Shown piece by piece: positions 9,532 through 17,282 of a DNA stretch of 34,578 nucleotides. The stretch's first letter is position 1, and the number at the start of each line of letters is the position of its first letter. The notes beneath the pieces are model-generated. The model saw only the letters and a program-made list of their open reading frames with translations. It was not told the DNA's origin and ran no database searches. Origin of the DNA: Zoopage sp. CT-All (lineage: Eukaryota > Zoopagomycota > Zoopagomycetes > Zoopagales > Zoopagaceae); contig QZWS01000046.1 in assembly GCA_004114245.1 (NCBI GenBank), positions 1 to 34,578 of the forward strand. Direction: 5' to 3'. Made by a program: the position numbers and the translations under genes.

Positions 9532-9903
9532 ATGGCCTCTGTCTGGGATCATGTCAAGCAGCGCGCGCGCGAAGAGCCTTGGGTCCCGCTCGGTACATCC
9601 CGTCCTTCTGCCTCTCCCTCTCATTCCATTCTAGGTGCCGCGGCTACTGTCGGTGCCCTTGTCATGGCAACCATCTCGCTGCGCCGCGGAAACCGACAGT
9701 CCACAAATACCTATCTCCGCCTCCGCGTCGCCCTACAAGCCGCTACTGTCGTATCCATGCTCGCCGGATCCGTCTTTGTCGCCGATAAGCGCCGATTGGA
9801 GCGCATCCAGGCGCAAGAAGAGGCGGAGGCGCGGCAACTAGAGAGAGCCAAGGCCAAACAGGTGTTGATGGGGGGTGGTGGGAGTGGCGGGGGCACCATG
9901 TAA
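9532..9903 (+). CDS. RCF1: HIG1-domain protein (respiratory supercomplex factor 1-like)
   Basis: HIG1-domain proteins sit in the mitochondrial inner membrane and help cytochrome c oxidase assembly and supercomplex formation. The predicted 109-residue protein needs removal of a 42-bp GT-AG intron at 9593-9634. This converts the junction into WVPLGAAATVGALV, which fits the family pattern PLG-x3-T-x-GAL much better than the read-through version. Because 42 is a multiple of three and has no stop, the unspliced frame is also open. Two membrane helices are evident (about residues 19-36 and 52-70) and RLRVALQ between them matches the family R-x-R-x3-Q motif. A charged coiled-coil segment (RRLERIQAQEEAEARQLERAKAK) and a Gly-rich tail follow. 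The start is the ATG at 9532. It is convergent with the membrane protein gene 66 bp downstream. Confidence 0.85.
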   Translation: MASVWDHVKQRAREEPWVPLGTSRPSASPSHSILGAAATVGALVMATISLRRGNRQSTNTYLRLRVALQAATVVSMLAGSVFVADKRRLERIQAQEEAEARQLERAKAKQVLMGGGGSGGGTM

Positions 9904-9969
9904 TAGATGTATAATATAATTCTTGCATCAGCACATGTTAACTACAGGTTTGCGTGCCGAGGGCAATAT

Positions 9970-10503
9970 CTACGAGGATAGCGCGGGTTCATCGTTGCCT
10001 GTAACTGGCGCTTTTTCGCCCGCATTGTCGCCCGACTCATCCACGACAATGGTCATCTGACCGAATGCTTCTTCGTCGACAGCGGACTTTGATTTGGTGG
10101 TGCTGCCAGCGACAGCGCTGGACCATAATCGCCCGCCGTGGATTCCCGTCTTCTCCCCCGATCCGGAATCGCCAGACGCGGAATCTTTCGCCATCTGTGG
10201 CGCGGTCACCCCATCTTCAATATTATTCTTTCTGCGCCTAGCCAGACGACGACGGCCGAGCACAACCACGTACGCCCAGCAGAAGCACGTCACGTACAGA
10301 GCAGCGACGCATCCAAGCAGGATCAGGAACACGATAAGGCTGGAAGTAACATTGGAAGAGGCAGACGTGGATGTGAGGAATGAGAATGGGGAGGCGTCGG
10401 CGGGCGGTGCAGCGGGCGGTGGGGAGTTGGTCGGCGGAGGGGCGCGAGATATGCCAGGCGTCGATGGCGAGGTGGATGCCTCAAGGGGCGATAATGCGCT
10501 CAT
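9970..10503 (-). CDS. Small single-pass membrane protein (membrane protein 3)
   Basis: The 177-residue intronless protein, read from the ATG at 10503, has a Ser/Thr/Pro/Ala-rich first 55 residues with no obvious cleavable signal. One helix follows at about 56-82 (SSLIVFLILLGCVAALYV, then CFCWAYVVVLG). A strong basic stop-transfer (RRRLARRRKN) leads into an 85-residue acidic/Ser-rich tail. An in-frame ATG at 10644 would add 47 residues, but a TATATA sequence at 10519-10524 lies inside that extension and the shorter start gives the architecture of the sister genes. It is the shortest of the six single-pass proteins in the window. Function unknown. Confidence 0.65.
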   Translation of the reverse strand: MSALSPLEASTSPSTPGISRAPPPTNSPPPAAPPADASPFSFLTSTSASSNVTSSLIVFLILLGCVAALYVTCFCWAYVVVLGRRRLARRRKNNIEDGVTAPQMAKDSASGDSGSGEKTGIHGGRLWSSAVAGSTTKSKSAVDEEAFGQMTIVVDESGDNAGEKAPVTGNDEPALSS

Positions 10504-10662
10504 TCGCAAAGGCAGAAATATATACTCAAAGTCTAGCGAGAAAGAAGCGTGGTGATGAAAGGTGTGGGCGGAGGGACGATCGGTGGGATGCACAGCGCGT
10601 TGGCGCCAAAAATAGCCCAAGTTTGACGCGTCGAGAAGCAGCACAGAGTATAGTGTACAGTG

Positions 10663-11138
10663 TTAGCTCGCTCTTAGCAGCCGAAGCAGCTCATCAAGCA
10701 TGCCGACCTCCATCTCCAGCGACACCACGGGGGATACCTGCGGTGCAGAGTGCATCACCACCGACGCCTGGTCGACAACGCCTGTGGACGATGTGATGGC
10801 AGCCCCCAATCCTTGTGACTCCACGTATGACATGGCCTCACGCAGGCCACTGCGAATTTCCTATTCCGCTCAAATAAGCATGTATGCACAGAGAATAACA
10901 CGCGCCATACTTGTACAAGGCGCGCGTACCGCCCAGCGTGGGCACGAAATTCCGCCAATCTGGACAATACTGCCCGTTGCATCGCCGCCTCGTCATCGTC
11001 CTCATCGTCCCCCTTTCCTGCATCATTTATTGCACTATTTCCCCCTGTTTCGGAGCGATGCGGCGGATTGGGGCTGTTGGGGCTTGAGTCTGCAAGAATG
11101 GAGATGGCGGAAGCCGCGGCTTCAACCAATTCGCTCAC
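10663..11138 (-). CDS. Uncharacterised 141-residue acidic/helical protein, one intron
   Basis: I do not recognise this protein. Exons are 11138-10911 and 10860-10663, separated by a 50-bp GT-AG intron (donor GTATGG, acceptor AATAG, phase 0). The spliced protein begins MSELVEAAASAISILAD, has a polar stretch with an acidic run (GDDEDDDEAA, residues about 42-51), then a probably helical segment (AVLSRLAEFRAHAGRYARLVQ joined to EIRSGLREAMSYVESQG), and ends in an amphipathic helix (EMEVGMLDELLRLLRAS). Continuity of helical pattern and frame across the junction supports the intron. Small helical complex subunits (Mediator, kinetochore, BLOC-like) can look like this, but no motif decides. It is divergent from GABA transaminase, with 177 bp between the two ATGs. 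Confidence 0.6.
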
Positions 11139-11315
11139 ACTCTATCCGGCAGCGTCAGTGAGCGTCTATCAGTCGCTGTTGTTTGTCACACGTCCTGGAT
11201 TCCCGCAAGCCGGGTGATATGCTCGGCCAAAGCCGCACGCCCGGTTTCCGGATCGTCGGCCTGCATAGCACGTTCTGGCTTTTCTCCGCAATCGGCCACT
11301 GCGCTTCCCGCGAAA

Positions 11316-12854
11316 ATGCTTGGCCGCCGCATGCCTTCCCCTGCTTTCCGCTCCGCCTCCCTCGCATCGACTCTGTCACGACATCTTGTCCCGCATCGTT
11401 CCGTCCGCGCTGCCGTATCTGTCCGCACAATGGCCACGGCGGCATCGTACTTTCCATCGCAGCCCTCTGCTCCATCACTCACCTCTGCCGTTCCTGGTCC
11501 CGAGTCGCTCAGGCATTTGGCCGCGCTCGACGTCACTCAAGATCGCCGTGCAGCGACGTTTGTTTTGGACACGGACAAGTCTATCGGCAACTACGTCGTG
11601 GATGTTGATGGCAATTCTATGCTCGACTTGTACTGTCAGATTGCATCACTTTCGCTCGGATACAACAATCCGGCGCTGCTCAAAGCCATGTCGGATCCCA
11701 AGGTTGCGAGAGCGCTGGCGAACCGGCCAGCACTTGGCGTCAATCCGACCGCAGACTGGGTGGAAACCGTCGAGCGCGCATTCATGCGAGTTGCACCAAA
11801 AGGCGGTCTCACCGCGGTCTTCACCGCCATGTGTGGAAGCTGCGCGAATGAAATCGCATACAAGACCGCATGCTTCTATCACCAAAGGCTAAGGCGCGGC
11901 GTGGATGCAGATTTCGCAGTCGAAGATATGGAATCGTGCATGCGCAACGCCACTCCCGGCTCACCCGACCTTGCCATCCTCAGCTTCACCAAGGGATTCC
12001 ACGGCCGGCTGTTTGGCAGTCTGAGCACGACCCGCAGCAAGGCCATCCACAAGGTGGATATTCCCGCATTCAACTGGCCCCAAGCGCCGTTTCCCCAGCT
12101 CAAGTACCCGCTCGAGGAGCATGTCGCAGCAAACAATGCGGAAGAGGCGCGTTGTCTGGCCGAGCTGGAGACGATTCTGAAGGAGAATCCCATGCCGGTA
12201 GCCGCGGTGATAATCGAGCCAGTGCAATCAGAAGGTGGTGACCGCCACGCGTCGCCAGCATTTTTCCGCGGTGTCCGTGAGGTGACCAAGCGCCATGGCG
12301 TGCTGATGATTGTGGATGAGGTGCAGACGGGTGTCGCTGCCACTGGAAAATTCTGGGCTCACGAACATTGGGGCCTGGCGGACGGCATGGAGCCAGATAT
12401 GGTGACGTTCAGCAAGAAGTTCCAGGCTGCCGGGTTCTACTACAAGCCCGAGCTGAAACCCGCGCAGGCGTACAGGAACTTTAACACATGGATGGGTGAT
12501 CCCGCGCGCGCCTACCTCGCCTCAGCCATCATCGACGAGATTCATGACAAGGGATTGGTGGAGCACGTTGCCAAGGTCGGAATAGCATTGACTGGGGACC
12601 TCAGGGAGCTAGAGAAGAAGTTCCCCAACATTGTGCAAAATGTTCGCGGATTGGGCACATTCTGTGCATTCGATTGTCCGGATCAGGCCACGCGTGACCG
12701 CGTTGTCGGAGAGATGCGAGCTCAAGGAGTGAATATGGGCGGCAGCGGAGAGCAGACTGTGCGCTTGAGGCCTATGTTGGTATTTGGCAATAAGGAGCGC
12801 GCGGTGTTTATGGAGCGTCTTGAAACAGTTGCAAAGAAGTTGGCAGGACAGTAA
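11316..12854 (+). CDS. UGA1: 4-aminobutyrate aminotransferase, mitochondrial
   Basis: A class III pyridoxal-phosphate aminotransferase that moves the amino group of GABA to 2-oxoglutarate, giving succinate semialdehyde and glutamate (GABA shunt). The 512-residue intronless protein has an N-terminal extension rich in Arg/Ser and free of acidic residues (MLGRRMPSPAFRSASLAS), predicted as a mitochondrial presequence. Family marks are AMCGSCANEIAYK (the two cysteines that in mammalian GABA-T hold an iron-sulfur centre), EPVQSEGGD, IVDEVQTGVAATGKFWAHEHW and TFSKKFQAAGFYY. In the last, Lys367 or Lys368 is the cofactor lysine. The frame is open upstream to 11214, but 11316 gives the cleaner targeting sequence. 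Yeast UGA1 is cytosolic, so the presequence is a real difference and resembles the animal enzyme. Confidence 0.95.
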   Translation: MLGRRMPSPAFRSASLASTLSRHLVPHRSVRAAVSVRTMATAASYFPSQPSAPSLTSAVPGPESLRHLAALDVTQDRRAATFVLDTDKSIGNYVVDVDGNSMLDLYCQIASLSLGYNNPALLKAMSDPKVARALANRPALGVNPTADWVETVERAFMRVAPKGGLTAVFTAMCGSCANEIAYKTACFYHQRLRRGVDADFAVEDMESCMRNATPGSPDLAILSFTKGFHGRLFGSLSTTRSKAIHKVDIPAFNWPQAPFPQLKYPLEEHVAANNAEEARCLAELETILKENPMPVAAVIIEPVQSEGGDRHASPAFFRGVREVTKRHGVLMIVDEVQTGVAATGKFWAHEHWGLADGMEPDMVTFSKKFQAAGFYYKPELKPAQAYRNFNTWMGDPARAYLASAIIDEIHDKGLVEHVAKVGIALTGDLRELEKKFPNIVQNVRGLGTFCAFDCPDQATRDRVVGEMRAQGVNMGGSGEQTVRLRPMLVFGNKERAVFMERLETVAKKLAGQ

Positions 12855-13080
12855 GGAAGTTAGAAGTAATAAAAGTGATCTTGGTAGACTGAAATTGGTA
12901 TACTGTACTTGATGTGATGAACAAGCATCAAGGGCCTAGCTCCAAGATCATTGTTCTATTATGAAATAGTGCAGTATTAGTCTGATTGAGGCTCATGTCT
13001 ACGATAGGAGATTGAAATCAGCCTTGGTTGTGTGTTTTTGACCAGAATAAATTGACATTCATAGCGTTCTGCATCCCCAG

Positions 13081-13140
13081 GTGCTTATTTTAGGCGCCTG
13101 CCTTAATTATTCAAAAGAGCCAAGCGCCTAAAATAAGTAC
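13081..13140. repeat. 60-bp inverted repeat (17-bp arms)
   Basis: Arms 13081-13097 (GTGCTTATTTTAGGCGC) and 13124-13140 are reverse complements at 16 of 17 positions around a 26-bp spacer. It could be a small non-autonomous element with terminal inverted repeats or a solitary cruciform. It lies about 90 bp from the 3' end of tRNA-Arg. Confidence 0.75.
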
Positions 13141-13231
13141 CCCTGTACATCCCGACACAAAGAATCACCATGCTCTTGTCAGCGTACAGAGAGACTCAAA
13201 TAGCAAGTATCGCTAACGAACGCACAAAAAC

Positions 13232-13314
13232 ACTCCACACGGGACTTGAACCCGCAGCCTTCGAATGTCGTCTTTAATAGAAGTTCGACACGCTAACCAT
13301 TGCGCCAGTGGAGC
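13232..13314 (-). tRNA. tRNA-Arg (anticodon TCT) with 11-nt intron
   Basis: Read on the minus strand: acceptor GCTCCAC/GTGGAGT, D stem GCGC/GCGT, anticodon stem TCGAA/TTCGA, T arm GCGGG-TTCAAGT-CCCGT. The anticodon loop is CTTCTA, then an 11-nt insert at 13267-13277, then A, so the intron falls at the canonical position after base 37. The intron contains AAAGA, able to pair with the TCT anticodon as in tRNA splicing substrates. Mature length is 72 nt before CCA. A TTTTT terminator follows directly. Confidence 0.93.
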
Positions 13315-13631
13315 TTAACTATACTGTGTAGTTTGTATAGTTATAAAGTTTTATCCACACAAGGCCACGTGGAACCATGGTTGTAAATTTTTGGGCGCGC
13401 GGAGCGTTGTATCTCACCTAGAGTTTTTCTAGTAGCAGCTAGTTATTGACCCAAGTCAATATCGATAGGCTGCATAGTATTTTCTAGCCTATTAATTTTG
13501 TTTCAACAAACTGCAATGCTATTAGAATTGTTCTCTGTGAACTCCTCTTTGCAGCAAATGTGCACTTAACAATGTTTCATATAGTAGACACCACCAGGGC
13601 ACCTTTAATATCTAGACCCTCCCATGCACAT

Positions 13632-14300
13632 TCACTCTTTCAAAATGATTTCACACTCTTCTAGGAAGCCCTCTGATAGCCCTCCATACCTGCAACAAAA
13701 TCCTGGTGTTATGCCACAAAAACCAGAGTTGCCTTCAGCACTATAGGACATATTGCTAAGGTATCCTGCCCTTGGCTTAGCTCCATAATTGCAGTACATT
13801 TTAGGCAAAGTAGATTTCTGATTGTCTTCACAATAGTCAGTACAGCATACTACTGACTTCTGGTGTTTATCAGCCAACTGCTTGATATTACCATGAGGAA
13901 TATGCTGACAGCAAAAGGGAATAATATAACAATCAAATACTTGGCAGGCTGCCACAACATCTTTGATCATATCCATTTCTAGCCCTCCATGTACATATTA
14001 TTAACCTCAAACAATGCAGTCTTGGCATTTTCTAAAGCCTTTTTGTAAACGGACTAAGACATAGAGAGAGTAATAAGCCTCCAAGGTTCCGTAGAGCCAG
14101 GGTGACTGTGTACTTCAGCAAACACAGCCCCATTCAATCCACACAGCACCCACACACTATGACTTCCACCCTTGCCGGATTACCCAAAAAAACTGTTTAA
14201 GTCACAGCAAACACCCCATTGATTAGGGTTACTTGGTCCAACAAAAACCATAGCTTATGGCTCAGCACCCCGCCTATTGCTGCCTACCCCATTTCACCCA
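13632..14300 (-). pseudogene. Decayed coding relic, possibly from a transposable element
   Basis: The intact part is a 114-codon frame (13976-13632) rich in Cys and Tyr (for example SVVCCTDYCEDNQKS, CNYGAKPRAGYLSNMSYS). Directly upstream on the same strand, protein-like sequence continues in a different frame: VLCGLNGAVFAEVHSHPGST, then ALENAKTALFEVNNMYMEG, broken by at least two in-frame stops and one frameshift next to 13976. Still further upstream the coding-like signal changes frame again. The Asn-Gly ... His-Pro-Gly-Ser pattern is loosely like DDE-transposase catalytic regions (KDZ-type), but I cannot confirm this. It could also be a dead host gene. No intact catalytic set is present. 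Confidence 0.4.
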
Positions 14301-14531
14301 TGACCAGCAACTGTGGAGCGGCAATTAATTTAGTAGTGACTGTTTTGTATTTACCCAATTACACAGCGTCCCACAGTGCACCGCGGGTGCATTGTCCACA
14401 CATCACCCCCACCTCACTATAGCAACGCCATTGCTATGCCTTATATGCATTCCATGGCAGCGAATCTCCTCTTATAATCCAGCCCATGTTGACCAGGTTG
14501 CTGACTCACCTTCCCTCATCCAGTGCATGGA

Positions 14532-14657
14532 CTAAGACATAAACGTGCAGCATGCATCCTTGGTGCTGGATTCATGGCTAAAGGTAAGAGATGGGGATGG
14601 TGCAGTGGAGAGGATAAGGATAACAAGAGTGAGGAGGAATGCGGCAAATACATTCAT
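14532..14657 (-). CDS. Possible 41-residue secreted peptide
   Basis: A short frame from the ATG at 14657 begins MNVFAAFLLTLVILILSTAPS, a textbook signal peptide, followed by only about 20 residues with two adjacent cysteines (SHESSTKDACCTFMS). It may be a complete micro-peptide, the first exon of a broken or longer gene, or a chance frame in AT-rich sequence. No homologue is recognised. Confidence 0.25.
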   Translation of the reverse strand: MNVFAAFLLTLVILILSTAPSPSLTFSHESSTKDACCTFMS

Positions 14658-14893
14658 TGTTGTGTTATGTTTGTGTTTTGCATTGCGTTGTGTTGTGATT
14701 GAGTGTGTGGGTTGGATGGCAGGTGGAAGCAAGGTGGTAGAGGCTGTCAGCTGCCACGTTGCCAGCCCATCAATAGGATGTTTACGCTTCTATGGTTGCA
14801 CTAGCTTAAAGGTTGAAGTTTGGTCAGGATTTAGTTGATGAAATATAAAAAGGATGTTACCCGAAGAACTCTTTGCAATATATCATTGATATG

Positions 14894-15856
14894 CTATTTA
14901 TTAGAAAGCAAGGGAACAATCAAATCGATGCACTCGTACAACGCAGACTCCTTTGCGCCAACGTACAGCTCGCACCACTAGTATATAATCACTTAGGACA
15001 ACTTGCATCATACTTCGCATTGTACCTTGCTGACATGCAGAGGCAATTCGACGTCCAGGACTGCCGCAGCAATATAAAAGCTGCTGGCTGCCACTAGTCT
15101 CGGATTCGAGTCGAGGACGAGCACATCAGATCGTAGACTTCTCAAAGTCAGCAGTTACAGCCCATACTAGTGAACCTACCATTGGTTGGCCACAGCAAAG
15201 CACAGCTGCACCAGGCCTTCAAGCTGCCGGGGATCCTCCACTCCTTGCGCGTGATCTGATATCATCCACGACAGCCACGTTCCAATTGTCTCATTACACG
15301 CGTTGTCTCCTGGCGACAGTCGAAACCCCATGAACCTGAGCAAAATATGCTCCGTATTGAGCACGCTTGATCGCATCTCATGGTACTCATGCTGTCGTAG
15401 CGAAATCGGCTCCTGCTTATGCGGATTCATAATCGCATAAAAGACATTCAAAACATCGCGTATTCGCCGCCCGGCGGTGGCGGCTTCGGCGACTTTGCAT
15501 GCGAGATGCACGCACGCCTCAGCCATGAGATACTCATCGGGAAACGCTGTGTGGGACGGCAGCCGTGGCGGGACCACATTCCGCAGTATATCGACAGCAC
15601 GGAGATACCTATGCCAATACGCCGCAGCATAATGCAACGCAGATGGCGGAAGTTGCAGGACGTGGCAGGCGGCCAATAAGACATCCATAGCCGGAGGCGG
15701 CTTCGAGGGAAACGGCGGAGCGACGGCCGCCGAGAGGTCCGACGCCAGCTTGGTTGTTATAAGGTCACGATCCAGAGGAAATCTTAGCGTCCGATTCGGT
15801 GCGGAGAAAGGCCGCGGTGTTGGCGGGTTTGCCGGAGTCCCTGGTGTTGACGCCAT
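14894..15856 (-). CDS. CCNQ: Cyclin Q-like protein (FAM58 family; CDK10-type partner)
   Basis: Cyclin Q is the activating partner of CDK10 in animals. Three exons are inferred: 15856-15180, 15083-15026 and 14977-14894, giving 272 residues. The first exon holds the cyclin box: DEYLMAEACVHLACKVAEA, RIRDVLNVFYAIMNPHKQEP, EYHEMRSSVLNTEHILLRFMGF, close to the CCNQ pattern (LAGKVEE, RDIINV, NP-x-GEPL, LLMLRVLRF). The small exons supply the C-terminal half: SFYIAAAVLDVELPLHVSK, then WCELYVGAKESALYECIDLI, where CCNQ has an equivalent Trp-containing segment. Introns are 15084-15179 (96 bp, the longest in the window; acceptor chosen to keep frame) and 14978-15025 (48 bp). Budding yeast lacks an obvious CCNQ, which fits an early-diverging fungus. 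Divergent from CIAO1. Confidence 0.82.
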
Positions 15857-15898
15857 GCCTGGTGAGCAGCTCGGCTTATCTGATTCTTTTCAGCTTGG
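15857..15898. promoter_or_regulatory. 42-bp bidirectional promoter gap, cyclin Q / CIAO1
   Basis: Only 42 bp separate the two divergent start codons, so core promoters and 5' leaders of the genes must overlap each other or extend into the opposite coding region. No TATA box is evident in the gap. Confidence 0.6.
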
Positions 15899-17200
15899 AT
15901 GCCCTTGACGCTGGTCGCCGATCTTGCCAGTACCGCAGCAAACCCAACTCCGCTATTGCTAATCTCCAAACAGGCCACACGGACCGCGTGTGGTGCGTCT
16001 CTTGGCATCCGACGCGGCCGGTGCTTGCCTCGGCGTCATCAGACCGCACCGTCCAAATCCACGCGCCGACGGACCCCACCAAGCCGTCCACGCTCCGCAC
16101 GATGCAGAAACTCGCCGACGGGCACACGCGGACGGTGAGAAGTGTGTGCTGGACCCCGGACGGTCGGAGACTCGCGTCGGCTGGGTTTGACGGACAAGCC
16201 GTTATTTGGGAGCGCAGCGATCCAAGCAATCCAACCGGCTCCGACTTTGAGGTCGCTGCAACGCTGGAGGGCCACGAAAACGAAGTCAAGTGCGTGGCCA
16301 TCAACCGATCAGGATCGCTGCTTGCGACGTGTGGTCGTGACAAGTCTGTTTGGGTTTGGGAATGGGTCAAGGACACAACAAGCGCGACAACGTCTATGCG
16401 TGGGGACATACTCGACGACGAGGTAGAGTTTGAGTGCCTTGCTGTGATGCAGGACCACCAAGGAGACGTCAAATACGTTGCTTGGCATCCCACCGAGGAC
16501 ATTCTGATTTCTTGCGGCTATGACGATGCAATCCGTGTTTGGGAGGAGCACGAGGATGACTTCATTTGCCGGCAGGTGATAAGTTGCGACACGGTGGTGC
16601 TGCCGGCGGACCATACGAACAAGGGATGGGTCGAGGAGTCTGTGACGCCGTCGCATAAGAGCACTGTATGGGCAGTGGATTTTGACAGCACAGGCAACCG
16701 CTTTGGTCTGTTGGCCATTTGTCCGCGGCCTATTTAACACCCTCTTAGCATCGGTTGGCGATGACAAGACGGTGCGCTTCTGGCGGCGAAGCCAGCCCGA
16801 GACGAGCATGGCCACGTCCACCGAGCCCACGTCGCTGTCCTCGTCAGTGTACGCGGCACTTCGCAGGGCACCGGAATGGATGCCCGAGTCGGTGCTGACC
16901 AATGTACACTCGCGCCCGATCTACTCGGTATCATGGTCCAAGCAACACGGTCTCCTGGCCACGGCTGGCGGCGATGACACTGTCCGAGTGTTCCAGGAAG
17001 CGCCTAGTGCTGATGGCTCGACCATGTGGAATCAAATAGGCGAGACACGGCTGAATCCCGGCATAGAGCCCAACTGTGTAAGATGGTGCGAGTCCGCAAG
17101 CGGCCAGTGGCTGCTCGCAGTTGGTGCCGACGACGGGCATGTTCGTGTGCTTAGATTGGATTTGAATGAAGCGAGGGATGTGGACATGGCAGACGGATGA
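15899..17200 (+). CDS. CIAO1: Cytosolic iron-sulfur assembly protein CIAO1/Cia1 (WD40)
   Basis: CIAO1 is the WD40 subunit of the CIA targeting complex (with CIAO2B and MMS19) that delivers iron-sulfur clusters to cytosolic and nuclear proteins. Exons 15899-15929, 15974-16705 and 16749-17200 give 404 residues; introns are 44 and 43 bp. The first exon encodes only MPLTLVADLA and joins in phase to SHTDRVWCVSWHP, restoring a normal blade-1 start. Diagnostic blocks are GHENEVKCVAINRSGSLLATCGRDKSVWVWEW, DHQGDVKYVAWHPTEDILISCGYDDAIRVWEE and, across intron 2, STVWAVDFDSTGNRFASVGDDKTVRFW. It is longer than the usual 330-350 residues because of insertions between blades (around TSATTSMRGDILDDE and ADHTNKGWVEESVTPS). 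It is convergent with STRAP, with 82 bp between stops. Confidence 0.93.
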
Positions 17201-17282
17201 TGTATGAGTTATAAAACGATCTCAATTATGCGCAGCAACAACGCGTGTTTGCAACAACCGTATGCCGCCCTGAAAAGTGATA

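Larger units (their letters stand above)
12855..14893. other. Gene-poor AT-rich island
   Basis: About 2 kb of visibly lower GC than the flanking genes. It contains a long inverted repeat (13081-13140), tRNA-Arg (13232-13314), a decayed coding relic (about 13632-14300) and a possible tiny secreted-peptide frame (14532-14657), listed separately. The rest, including 13315-13631, shows short AT-rich sequence without supported genes. Composition and decayed frames suggest old mobile-element debris clustered beside a tRNA gene, a common fungal arrangement; no intact transposase or LTR is visible. Confidence 0.6.

Noticed and set aside
10504-10644. 47-residue N-terminal extension of membrane protein 3
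   Set aside because: It contains a TATATA sequence and no conserved features; the ATG at 10503 is preferred, though not proven.
13841-13900. Cys-rich 114-codon frame as an intact gene
   Set aside because: Protein-like sequence continues upstream in another frame with stops, so the frame is better explained as part of a decayed gene or element.
15799-15898. Longer CIAO1 start reading into the cyclin Q promoter
   Set aside because: No ATG in that frame; a 31-nt first exon at 15899 with a 44-bp intron restores the normal WD40 start.
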